36,640 nucleotides of DNA, from the NCBI GenBank assembly GCA_012516825.1, contig JAAYWF010000154.1:1-36640 (forward strand). The letters run 5' to 3'. Both the position numbers and the translations under genes were made by a program. The notes beneath the pieces were generated by a model. The model was not told the origin of the DNA, made no database searches, and saw nothing but the letters and a program-made list of their open reading frames with translations. This document shows, piece after piece, positions 18,852-27,700 of the stretch; the stretch's first letter is position 1, and each line of letters opens with the position of its first letter. This DNA is from Lentimicrobium sp. Lineage in GTDB: Bacteria > Bacteroidota > Bacteroidia > Bacteroidales > 4484-276.

Positions 18852-19367
18852 ATGAATAGTAGGATCGAAGTTATTTTAGGCGACATAACGCAATTAAAAA
18901 CAGATGCAATTGTAAATGCAGCAAACCGGACATTGCTTGGCGGTGGTGGTGTGGATGGGGCAATACATAGGGCAGCAGGGCGTCAGCTTTACGAGGAGTG
19001 TAAGACATTAGGCGGTTGTCAGACAGGGGAAGCAAAGATCACAAAAGGATATCACCTGCCGGCAAAATATGTTATTCATACTGTAGGGCCGATATGGCGG
19101 GGAGGCAATGCAAACGAAGCAAAACTTCTGGCCTCATGTTACTCCGAAAGTCTCTCTTTGGCAAATGCACATAATATTGAAAGCATTGCTTTTCCAGCTA
19201 TCAGTACCGGTGTTTACGGTTATCCTAAAAATGAAGCTGCTACGATAGCTATAAAGACTGTAAAAGATTTTATTGAAAAGTATCCTTTACCAAAAAAAGT
19301 TATCTTCTGTTGTTTTGACAATCACGACTTTGCCCTTTACAATAAACTTTTACAGGCCTCTATTTAA
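18852..19367 (+). CDS. Macro domain protein (O-acetyl-ADP-ribose deacetylase-like)
   Basis: [37 protein letters not shown]...[16 protein letters not shown]. Confidence 0.95.
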   Translation: MNSRIEVILGDITQLKTDAIVNAANRTLLGGGGVDGAIHRAAGRQLYEECKTLGGCQTGEAKITKGYHLPAKYVIHTVGPIWRGGNANEAKLLASCYSESLSLANAHNIESIAFPAISTGVYGYPKNEAATIAIKTVKDFIEKYPLPKKVIFCCFDNHDFALYNKLLQASI

Positions 19368-19370
19368 AAA

Positions 19371-21803
19371 GTGAAGATATTACCAAAACTTTTTCTTTTT
19401 CTCCTGCTGATTCTCAACTTCAGTGCGGTTGCTTACGGCCAATATGAACGTAAGCAGGTAATAGCCGTAAAAACAGATACTCCTCCCCTGATTGATGGGA
19501 ATCTTTCCGATCGTGTATGGGAAGGTGTTACAGCGGCATCGGATTTCTTTCAATATGAACCTAAGAATAGCGGTGATGCAGGATTAAACACAGAAGTGCG
19601 TTTTCTGTATGATAACAATGCTTTATATATCGGTGCAATGATGTATGATAGCCTTCCGGAAAAAATAACTCGGGAATTAGGGTTCAGAGATTCTGATAAT
19701 TTGAATACCGATTATATTAGTATTGAGATTAATCCTTTTGACGACGGGTTGAATGGATTCATTTTTATGGTCTCCAGTTCAGGTGTTCAGGTAGATAAAA
19801 AAATAACTGAAGAGGGCGAAGATGTATCATGGAATGCCGTTTGGAAAAGTAACGTAGCTATAAATGATTCCGGATGGTCTGCAGAGTTTTCGATTCCCTA
19901 TTCAGCGCTACGATTCTCCAAAGAGGTAAAAAATGGCTGGGGATTAAACATCTGGAGGATCAGACGTAGTACACGTGAGACTTTTACGTGGAATTTTGTA
20001 GATAAAAAGATAGAGGGGGCGCAAAAGCAAACTGGAATAATAGTTGGATTTGAAGAGGTAAAGCCACCAACAAGACTTTCGTTTCATCCCTATGTTTCAG
20101 GATATGTACAAAAAAAGGCTTCAGAACCAAAATGGCTCTATAGCCATCATTATGGGATGGATTTTAAATATGGGTTATCGGAGAGCTTCACACTCGATAT
20201 GACTTTGATTCCCGACTTTGGACAAGTGCAATCCGATGATCAAGTGTATAATCTAACTCCATTTGAAATCTATTACGAAGAAAAACGTCCCTTTTTTACT
20301 GAGGGTACGGAGCTGTTTCAAAAGGGAAACATCTTTTACTCGCGAAGGGTGGGAGCATTGCCAATAGGTTATTTTGCTGTTGATGATAGCCTTAAAGAAA
20401 ACGAATACATAAAAATAAATCCCACGCAAACTAACCTTATCAACGCTACAAAATTATCAGGTCGAACTGCGAACGGATTTGGAATTGGTGTTTTTAATGC
20501 AGTTTCTGCAAATACTTACGCTACCCTTTCCGACTCAACAGGAAATACACGTAAAATTATTACTCAGCCGGTTTCCAATTTCAATATGATAGTATTGGAT
20601 CAAAATCTTAAAAACAATAGCTACATAAGTCTTTATAATACAAATGTGTACAAAGGAGCGAACTACTACACCGCTAATGTTAGTGGCGTTCAGTTTTTAC
20701 TTTTCAACAAACCCTCCACATATTCCCTCTTTGGTCGTTTTAACCTAAGCCAGCAATACAATACGGAAGCAAAAGATGAACTTGGAATACACTACAACTT
20801 TCAATTTAGCAAAACAAAAGGACAGTTCAGGTTCAACTATAGCAGTGAGGCAAAAAGTGACACTTACAATCCTAATGATTTAGGCTTTATACAGTCGAAC
20901 AACTCTACTTCAAACATGCTCGAATTGAACTACAACTTTTATAATCCGTTTTGGAAGTTACTGAGATTGAATAATAGCCTGAACATTAACTATCAGACTC
21001 TCTATGATTTTAAAAAATTTACTGATTTTTCCTTGATGGGAAACTCATGGGCCACCTTTAAAAATCATCTCAGTGTCGGGTTTAACTTCTTCATACGGCC
21101 TGTGGATGAGTATGATTATTATGAATCGCGCACATCAGGAAAACCCTTCATCATCCCCCCCGAATGGCAGTTCAAAATCATTTTGTCGCCAGATTATCGC
21201 AAGCCATTTATCGTTGACTTTTCAGCTAATTATTCTACAATCCCACAGCACGACAACTCTTCCGTCATATTATCATTAAGCCCAAGGATGAGGATTAATG
21301 ACCGATTCACCGTTCGATTTAAAAGTAGCTGGAACCGTCAGACAAATGATTATGGTTATGTTACTACAATTAACACTACCAACTCGCCGATCATAATAAT
21401 GGGTCGTAGAAATTTAGAAAATGTTGAAAACATATTTCAGACATCTTATATATTTTCCAATCATATAGCCTTGGATTTCAGGTTACGACACTATTGGCTT
21501 GGAGCAAATTACCTGCAATACTTCAACCTTGAAAACAACGGCAGGCTTGGCATAATTGAACATAATGAAAATAATGATTTTGAAGTAGATATCTTTAATA
21601 TTGATCTATTAATCCGATGGGAATTTTCGCCTGGCAGTGAGCTTGCATTTGTATGGAAAAATGCTATTCAATCCTATTTCACGGATGATTTTCAATATAA
21701 TTATTTCAGAAACCTGGGCCGCACACTCTATTCTCCTTCTGACAACAGCCTTTCCATAAAACTTCTTTATTACCTTGATTATCTGAATTTAAAAAACAAG
21801 TAA
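19371..21803 (+). CDS. DUF5916 / carbohydrate-binding family 9-like domain outer-membrane protein
   Basis: N-terminal CBM9-like segment (DTPPLIDGNLSDRVWEGVTAASDFFQYEPKNSGDAGLNTEVRFLYDNNALYIGAMMYDS), the motif ...TLIPDFGQVQSDDQVYNLTPFEIYYEEKRPFFTEGTELF, and a C-terminal barrel. GTG start. Confidence 0.88.
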   Translation: MKILPKLFLFLLLILNFSAVAYGQYERKQVIAVKTDTPPLIDGNLSDRVWEGVTAASDFFQYEPKNSGDAGLNTEVRFLYDNNALYIGAMMYDSLPEKITRELGFRDSDNLNTDYISIEINPFDDGLNGFIFMVSSSGVQVDKKITEEGEDVSWNAVWKSNVAINDSGWSAEFSIPYSALRFSKEVKNGWGLNIWRIRRSTRETFTWNFVDKKIEGAQKQTGIIVGFEEVKPPTRLSFHPYVSGYVQKKASEPKWLYSHHYGMDFKYGLSESFTLDMTLIPDFGQVQSDDQVYNLTPFEIYYEEKRPFFTEGTELFQKGNIFYSRRVGALPIGYFAVDDSLKENEYIKINPTQTNLINATKLSGRTANGFGIGVFNAVSANTYATLSDSTGNTRKIITQPVSNFNMIVLDQNLKNNSYISLYNTNVYKGANYYTANVSGVQFLLFNKPSTYSLFGRFNLSQQYNTEAKDELGIHYNFQFSKTKGQFRFNYSSEAKSDTYNPNDLGFIQSNNSTSNMLELNYNFYNPFWKLLRLNNSLNINYQTLYDFKKFTDFSLMGNSWATFKNHLSVGFNFFIRPVDEYDYYESRTSGKPFIIPPEWQFKIILSPDYRKPFIVDFSANYSTIPQHDNSSVILSLSPRMRINDRFTVRFKSSWNRQTNDYGYVTTINTTNSPIIIMGRRNLENVENIFQTSYIFSNHIALDFRLRHYWLGANYLQYFNLENNGRLGIIEHNENNDFEVDIFNIDLLIRWEFSPGSELAFVWKNAIQSYFTDDFQYNYFRNLGRTLYSPSDNSLSIKLLYYLDYLNLKNK

Positions 21804-21890
21804 TCGTCAAATAGCATCAACTTGACAATTGATTAGCTTATTGAAATAATTCTGATTTATTCAATAAAATTACTTTTTTGCAAAAAAATG

Positions 21891-21920
21891 TTGTTTGAAA
21901 CAAAAGTTGATGTATTTTTG
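21891..21920 (+). promoter_or_regulatory. Bacteroidota-type promoter for tRNA-Asp
   Basis: TTG-N19-TATTTTTG followed by CAGCCG, about 28 nt upstream of the tRNA. Confidence 0.7.
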
Positions 21921-21947
21921 CAGCCGCACTTTTAAGAGTTCTTTATT

Positions 21948-22024
21948 GGTCCGGTAGTTCAGTTGGTTAGAATACGTGCCTGTCACGCACGGGGTCGCGG
22001 GTTCGAGTCCCGTCCGGACCGCCA
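21948..22024 (+). tRNA. tRNA-Asp (GTC)
   Basis: GGTCCGGTAGTTCAGTTGGTTAGAATACGTGCCTGTCACGCACGGGGTCGCGGGTTCGAGTCCCGTCCGGACCGCCA is a full cloverleaf with GTC anticodon and encoded CCA. Confidence 0.97.
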
Positions 22025-22030
22025 AAAGAG

Positions 22031-22062
22031 ACCGTCTTGCTTAAAAATAGGACGGTTTTTTT
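22031..22062 (+). terminator. Intrinsic terminator after tRNA-Asp
   Basis: ACCGTC-N14-GACGGT followed by TTTTTT. The T run abuts the convergent tcdA stop codon. Confidence 0.75.
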
Positions 22063-22792
22063 ATTTTCCCGAAATCAAATCTCTTATTACAACCGAGGCG
22101 CACAAACAGCCAAACAGGGCAGGCATATAAGCTATCGTTCCAATATTTGATCTTTTATGTTCCACATCAGTAATAAGTTCTAAGCTCTCCTTATCAACGG
22201 CCTCAGGCGAAAAAACTACCTTAAAACCACTTAAAATGTTACGTTTGCGTAGCCTTTTGCGAATATGTAATGCAAGCCGGCATCCATGTGATTCATAAAT
22301 ATCGGATACTTTTATCTGCATAGGATCTAACTTGCCTCCGGCGCCCATTGAACTGACCAATGGCAGGTTTTTTTCAAGACATTTCATTATGAAAAAAAAT
22401 TTCGGCGAAAGGGTGTCAATGGCATCAACAACGTAATTATAATTTTGAGATAAGAGGTCATCTATCTTTTCATTTTTCAAATAGATATCAATAGTTTTTA
22501 GTTTAAGCTGTGGATTAATATCGAGCAATCGCTGCTTTATCACCTCAGTTTTGGATTGTCCTAAAGTACTATCTAATGCAAGTAACTGCCGATTTTTGTT
22601 GGTTTCAGTTACAATATCTCCATCCACTATTGTCATTTCACCGACGCCTGCCCGGCAAATCTGTTCAGCAGCATAAGCGCCTACTCCGCTAAGCCCTGCT
22701 ACCAGCACATGCGAACGGTTTAAAATAGCTAGTTTTTCCGTTCCTAACAGCAATTCAGTCCGGCTCATCCAGGGGTCGAAATTTATTTCCAT
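22061..22792 (-). CDS. tcdA: tRNA threonylcarbamoyladenosine dehydratase (ThiF/E1-like)
   Basis: HVLVAGLSGVGAYAAEQICRAGVGEMTIVDGDIVTETNKNRQLLAL...DAIDTLSPKFFFI...SSMGAGGKLDP. Confidence 0.92.
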   Translation of the reverse strand: MEINFDPWMSRTELLLGTEKLAILNRSHVLVAGLSGVGAYAAEQICRAGVGEMTIVDGDIVTETNKNRQLLALDSTLGQSKTEVIKQRLLDINPQLKLKTIDIYLKNEKIDDLLSQNYNYVVDAIDTLSPKFFFIMKCLEKNLPLVSSMGAGGKLDPMQIKVSDIYESHGCRLALHIRKRLRKRNILSGFKVVFSPEAVDKESLELITDVEHKRSNIGTIAYMPALFGCLCASVVIRDLISGK

Positions 22793-23463
22793 GACGTAAA
22801 GATATTTTTAAAATTTTCAACAATAATCTCTTTTAACTGCTCAATGGTAATGTTTCTGAGATTGGCTACTATTTCGTAAATAGTATTGATGCTTGTCTCG
22901 GATTCATCTGTTTCCAAAAAAAACCGACTGGCTGGAATAGTTTGACAAAGCCGAGAAGCATTTGATCCGTTTTTAAGAACCGCATGACCAAAAGAAAAGT
23001 AACAACCTCTTTTGAGGATTAGATTAGCTATATGTTGGTTGTTGTTAAATCCATGAAAAATAAGCGGAATATCTATTTTGGTTTTCTTGTAAACTTCTAA
23101 AATTTCATTTTGGGCCTTTACATTATGTATTATTACCGGTTTTGATACTTTTTGTGCGATGATCAGGTGGTGTTCAAAAACTTTTTGTTGCAAAGACATT
23201 TGCGCTTTTGTTAAACGGTCGAGCCCTGTTTCTCCAATGGCAACACAATGATGATTATAAGCCAGTTTTTCAACTTTTTCAAGTTGGCTTTTAAATTTTT
23301 TTTCATCAATAAACCATGGATGTAAGCCTACGGAGAAATATTGATTATCGCCTATCGGCAAGCTTTCATTTTTCCCTATCAAAACATTGAAAATGCTTAT
23401 TACTTCGGAATCATGTTTCTGGTGATGGGTATGGATATCAATAAATGGCAAAGCGCTTATCAC
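22783..23463 (-). CDS. tatD: TatD family hydrolase
   Basis: FIDIHTHHQ, FSVGLHPWF, AIGETGLDRL, VIIHNVKAQNEIL, and FLETDESETS. The ORF-track start at 23565 runs through tRNA-Leu, so the GTG at 23463 is preferred. Confidence 0.88.
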   Translation of the reverse strand: MISALPFIDIHTHHQKHDSEVISIFNVLIGKNESLPIGDNQYFSVGLHPWFIDEKKFKSQLEKVEKLAYNHHCVAIGETGLDRLTKAQMSLQQKVFEHHLIIAQKVSKPVIIHNVKAQNEILEVYKKTKIDIPLIFHGFNNNQHIANLILKRGCYFSFGHAVLKNGSNASRLCQTIPASRFFLETDESETSINTIYEIVANLRNITIEQLKEIIVENFKNIFTSWK

Positions 23464-23487
23464 TTTTTTTTGGACAAAATTATGAAA

Positions 23488-23522
23488 ACAAAAAAACCCT
23501 GCAAATCTTGAACTTACAGGGC
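23488..23522 (-). terminator. Intrinsic terminator after tRNA-Leu
   Basis: Minus strand GGCCCTGTAAG-TTCAAG-ATTTGCAGGG followed by TTTTTTT. Confidence 0.7.
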
Positions 23523-23530
23523 CTTTAATG

Positions 23531-23615
23531 TACCCGGAGCGGGAATTGAACCCGCACGGCCGCAATGGCCAAAGGATTTTAAGTCCTTCGTGTCTACCTA
23601 TTCCACCACCCGGGC
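23531..23615 (-). tRNA. tRNA-Leu (TAA)
   Basis: Minus strand GCCCGGGTGGTGGAATAGGTAGACACGAAGGACTTAAAATCCTT... with a long variable arm and a TAA anticodon. Confidence 0.95.
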
Positions 23616-23690
23616 ACGATTACTCATTAGTTTAAAAGAGCTTCTCAAACTAAAAACCCCGAACCCGATTGACCCGGGATCGGGATTTGG

Positions 23691-23763
23691 AGCGGAAGAC
23701 GGGACTCGGACCCGCGACCCTAACCTTGGCAAGGTTATGCTCTACCAACTGAGCTACTTCCGC
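23691..23763 (-). tRNA. tRNA-Gly (GCC)
   Basis: Minus strand GCGGAAGTAGCTCAGTTGGTAGAGCATAACCTTGCCAAGGTTAGGGTCGCGGGTCCGAGTCCCGTCTTCCGCT, anticodon GCC. Confidence 0.97.
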
Positions 23764-23778
23764 TTTAATTTTGGGCTG

Positions 23779-23810
23779 CAAAAATAATAATAGATTTCTT
23801 TCTGACAAAA
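23779..23810 (-). promoter_or_regulatory. Bacteroidota-type -33/-7 promoter for the tRNA-Gly/tRNA-Leu unit
   Basis: Minus strand TTTTG-N19-TATTTTTG, followed by CAGCCC. Confidence 0.75.
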
Positions 23811-23834
23811 CTCTTTTGAAAAAAAATATTAAAA

Positions 23835-24566
23835 TTAAAAGTTAGGTTTGATTTTATACTGTTCATAAAACCTTTCGATATGGTTTACAGCATCTTGGGC
23901 TGTATCCACAATCCTAAACAATTTTAAATCGTCGTGATGTATCATCTCTTGATCTAACAGTTGTTCTTCAATCCATGCTATCAGGCCATTCCAATATGCC
24001 CTGTTGACCAAAATAATTGGGAATTTTATCATCTTATGTGTTTGAATCAAAGTCAATGCTTCGAACATTTCGTCAAGGGTGCCAAAGCCGCCTGGCAAAA
24101 CAATGTATCCTTGAGAATATTTCATAAACATAACTTTTCTGACAAAGAAATAGTCGAAATTTATCAACTTATCGTTGTCAATAAAGGGGTTGGCTTTTTG
24201 CTCGTGCGGCAATACTATATTGAGCCCTACTGATTTACCTCCGGCAAAGTGTGCGCCTTTATTGGCTGCCTCCATTATTCCTGGTCCTCCGCCGGTAATT
24301 ATCCCAAATCCTTTTTTTGTTAGCAGATAGGCTATCTCTTCGGCTAAACGGTAATGTTTATGTTTATCCTTAATCCTTGCCGAGCCAAAAATAGATACAC
24401 AAGGGCCTATCCTTGCTAATGTTTCAAAACCATCCACCATCTCCGACATCACTTTGAAAACCATCCAGGAGTCATTAATTTTTATCTCGTTCCAACTTTT
24501 TTGAACAAACTCTTCTGAATCAGAATCTTCTTTTCGGATAGGATAATCCGCTTCGTCGTTTACCAT
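23835..24566 (-). CDS. LOG family protein (TIGR00730 Rossmann fold)
   Basis: VSIFGSARI, GGGPGIMEAANKGA, and VLPGGFGTLDEMFEALTLIQT. Confidence 0.93.
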   Translation of the reverse strand: MVNDEADYPIRKEDSDSEEFVQKSWNEIKINDSWMVFKVMSEMVDGFETLARIGPCVSIFGSARIKDKHKHYRLAEEIAYLLTKKGFGIITGGGPGIMEAANKGAHFAGGKSVGLNIVLPHEQKANPFIDNDKLINFDYFFVRKVMFMKYSQGYIVLPGGFGTLDEMFEALTLIQTHKMIKFPIILVNRAYWNGLIAWIEEQLLDQEMIHHDDLKLFRIVDTAQDAVNHIERFYEQYKIKPNF

Positions 24567-24587
24567 ATTCTTTTTATTATAAAATAA

Positions 24588-27482
24588 TTAGTTGCAAAAA
24601 TAATCTCTTTTATCGTAAAGTTCATTTAATAGGAAATGGCCGGTAAAGGAATTTTTATCTTCAGCTACTTTTTCAGGTGTTCCTTCACTAACAATTTCTC
24701 CCCCTCTTATTCCGCCTTCCGGCCCCAAATCAATGATGTGGTCGGCCATTTTTATTACATCCATATTGTGCTCTATCACCAGTACGGTGTTGCCTCGATT
24801 AACTAACCTGTCCAAAACATTGAGCAGCACTTTAATATCTTCGAAATGCAAGCCGGTAGTAGGTTCGTCGAGGATGTAAATTGTTTGGCCGGTATCGCGT
24901 TTTGAAAGTTCGGCGGCCAATTTTACCCGCTGTGCCTCACCGCCTGAGAGGGTTGTTGATTGTTGTCCTAAGGTGATGTATCCTAATCCAACATCTCTTA
25001 GGGTTTTAATTTTTTGAATAATGGAGGGATGATTTTCAAAAAACTCAACAGCCTGATCAATTGTCATATTTAGCACATCATTTATGGATTTTCCTTTAAA
25101 CCTGACCTCAAGTGTTTCACGGTTATATCTTTTTCCCTGACACGTTTCGCAAAGGACTCGTACATCGGGTAAAAAATTCATCTCTATCAACCTGATTCCT
25201 GCTCCTTGGCATGTTTCGCATCGTCCGCCCTTAACATTGAACGAAAACCTACCAGGTTGATATCCCCTTATCTTCGATTCGGGTAATGAGCCATACAATT
25301 TTCTTATTTCGTCAAATACCTTGGTATAAGTGGCTGGGTTAGAGCGTGGTGTACGGCCAATAGGCGACTGATCAATCTCAATAACCTTATCAACAAACTC
25401 GATACCGGATATCTTTTTATAAGGCAAAGGCTTTTTTTCTGACCGGTAAAAATGAGAACTAAGGATTGGATATAAAGTTTCGTTGATCAAACTCGATTTG
25501 CCACTCCCCGACACGCCTGTAATGCACACAAACTTGCCAAGTGGCAGATTCAATGTTATATTTTTCAGATTATTCCCTGTTGCGCCCTCCAATCTCAAAA
25601 ACTTACCATTGCCTGATCTTCTGATTTTTGGAACAGATATCCTTTTTTTTCCACTCAGGTAATCGCAAGTAATGGTATTACAATCTTTCATGCTATCGGG
25701 CTTGCCTTGTCCAACTATAAGTCCCCCTTTCACTCCTGCGCCCGGCCCAATATCTACAATGTAATCGCTCGAGAGTATCATCTCCTTGTCGTGCTCTACC
25801 ACGATAATTGAATTTCCTATGTCGCGAAGTTGTTTCAGGGCATTGATAAGACGTCGGTTATCACGTTGGTGCAGACCAATACTTGGCTCATCAAGTATAT
25901 ATAGAACTCCCGTAAGCTGCGAGCCAATTTGTGTTGCCAACCTGATACGCTGCGATTCACCACCGGAAAGGCTTCTTGCCGACCGGTTCAAGGTGATGTA
26001 ATCTAAGCCTACTTCGAGTAAAAATCGGATACGTGTACTGATCTCATGAGTAATCTCTCTTGCAATTTTAAAAGTACGGTCAGAGACATGAGATGGTAAA
26101 TTTTCAATCCAGTCATGCAAAAGAAACAGATCCATATTGGCCAGTTCAGCGATATTTTTATTCAAGATTTTAAAATGCAACGACTCTTTTTTAAGTCTGG
26201 CTCCATTACATTCCGGACATGGAATGCGGTTCATAAAGCCTGAAATCCATTTTTTTATCTGATTACTACTTGTCTCATAATCTTGATTGAGGATGAAATT
26301 GATGATACCTTCAAAATTGAGAGAATAGTTAGAAGTAACGCCAAGATATTCGTTTTTTACGTGAATAATTTCATCAGAGCCGTATAATATTGTTATCATT
26401 CCTTTTTCAGGGATATCTTCGATTGGTGTATCGAGGGTAAATCCATATTTATAACCGATAGCCTCTATCTGCCTGAAAATCCAATTGTTTTTATACTCAC
26501 CTAAAGGTGCAAGACCGCCATTTCTGATATTTCGTTTAACGTCGGGGATTACCTTTTTCAAGTCAATCTGCGACACCTCACCAAGTCCGTTGCAATGCGG
26601 ACAGGCTCCATAAGGAGAATTAAAAGAGAAGGTGTTAGGCTCGGGCTCACTATAGGAGATACCGGTGGTCGGGCACATTAACAGACTGCTAAAATGCCTG
26701 ACCTGATCGGCTTTTGTATCATGGATCATAATCACCCCTTTTCCTATTTTCATAGCAGCCTGTACCGATCTTGTTATCCTTTCATTCATGCTATCTTCAA
26801 GCTGTATCCTGTCAATCACAACTTCAATATCATGTGTTTTATAACGGTCAACCTTCATCCCGAAGGTGATATCCCTAATCTCGCCATCCACCCTAACTTT
26901 CGGGTAACCCATCTTTGTGATTTGCTCAAAAAGCTCTCTGTAGTGGCCTTTACGTGCTTTTACCATGGGCGCTAAAAGGTTTATTTGCTTACCTTCATAC
27001 TCCCTCATAATAAGATCAATGATCTCCTTCTCGGTAAAACGCACCATCTTTTCTCCAGTATTTATCGAATAAGCTTCGCCAATTCGGGCATACAACAGGC
27101 GCAAAAAATCATAAATCTCGGTAATAGTGCCAACGGTAGAACGCGGGTTTTTGTTTACACTTTTTTGTTCAATAGATATCACAGGACTTAACCCATCAAT
27201 TTTATCAACATCCGGACGCTCCATATTACCAATAAATTGACGGGCATAAGCAGAAAAAGTCTCCATATAACGCCTCTGCCCTTCGGCATAAATTGTATCA
27301 AATGCCAAAGAGGATTTGCCGCTGCCGCTAAGGCCTGTAATCACTACCAAACTATTGCGGGGTATCTTCACATCAATATTGCGGAGGTTGTGCATCCTAG
27401 CGCCATATACTTCAAGCATATTATGGAAATTGGAACCTTCAGGCTGACGAGTTTGGTCCAATGTGGCGGATTCGTTACTCAT
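24588..27482 (-). CDS. uvrA: Excinuclease ABC subunit UvrA
   Basis: GARMHNLRNIDVKIPRNSLVVITGLSGSGKSSLAFDTIYAEGQRRY, two LSGGE(S/A)QR(I/V) signatures, and the zinc module CETCQG...CETCQGKRYNRETLEV. ATG at 27482 preferred over the TTG at 27503. Confidence 0.97.
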   Translation of the reverse strand: MSNESATLDQTRQPEGSNFHNMLEVYGARMHNLRNIDVKIPRNSLVVITGLSGSGKSSLAFDTIYAEGQRRYMETFSAYARQFIGNMERPDVDKIDGLSPVISIEQKSVNKNPRSTVGTITEIYDFLRLLYARIGEAYSINTGEKMVRFTEKEIIDLIMREYEGKQINLLAPMVKARKGHYRELFEQITKMGYPKVRVDGEIRDITFGMKVDRYKTHDIEVVIDRIQLEDSMNERITRSVQAAMKIGKGVIMIHDTKADQVRHFSSLLMCPTTGISYSEPEPNTFSFNSPYGACPHCNGLGEVSQIDLKKVIPDVKRNIRNGGLAPLGEYKNNWIFRQIEAIGYKYGFTLDTPIEDIPEKGMITILYGSDEIIHVKNEYLGVTSNYSLNFEGIINFILNQDYETSSNQIKKWISGFMNRIPCPECNGARLKKESLHFKILNKNIAELANMDLFLLHDWIENLPSHVSDRTFKIAREITHEISTRIRFLLEVGLDYITLNRSARSLSGGESQRIRLATQIGSQLTGVLYILDEPSIGLHQRDNRRLINALKQLRDIGNSIIVVEHDKEMILSSDYIVDIGPGAGVKGGLIVGQGKPDSMKDCNTITCDYLSGKKRISVPKIRRSGNGKFLRLEGATGNNLKNITLNLPLGKFVCITGVSGSGKSSLINETLYPILSSHFYRSEKKPLPYKKISGIEFVDKVIEIDQSPIGRTPRSNPATYTKVFDEIRKLYGSLPESKIRGYQPGRFSFNVKGGRCETCQGAGIRLIEMNFLPDVRVLCETCQGKRYNRETLEVRFKGKSINDVLNMTIDQAVEFFENHPSIIQKIKTLRDVGLGYITLGQQSTTLSGGEAQRVKLAAELSKRDTGQTIYILDEPTTGLHFEDIKVLLNVLDRLVNRGNTVLVIEHNMDVIKMADHIIDLGPEGGIRGGEIVSEGTPEKVAEDKNSFTGHFLLNELYDKRDYFCN

Positions 27483-27700
27483 GTATGGAGATGAAAATTT
27501 CAATTATAATTCGAATCACTAAACAATATGAAAAGCATTTTTATTGCAAAGCATTGAAAATTGTAAACTTTGATAAAAATAGTAACAAAAAGCGGAGGCT
27601 TAGTAGTATAATCATTGACGAACACTTAATTTAGGGTAATTTAATTCTTCATTTTCACTTGAATCCTCATCTTTCAGTCTCTTAGTTTTTTTTACTGTAA

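Noticed and set aside
18619-18855. Overlapping short ORFs in the divergent intergenic region (18619-18855 plus, 18657-18839 minus)
   Set aside because: Very AT-rich, low-complexity Lys/Asn/Phe translations on both strands; better explained as a divergent promoter region.
23464-23565. N-terminal extension of the TatD ORF in the ORF track
   Set aside because: It reads through the terminator and into tRNA-Leu; the TatD-like sequence begins only at VISALPFIDIHTH.
23590-23787. 65-aa ORF MSTYSTTRARLLISLKELLK...
   Set aside because: It spans tRNA-Leu and tRNA-Gly in antisense; a common spurious call across tRNA genes.
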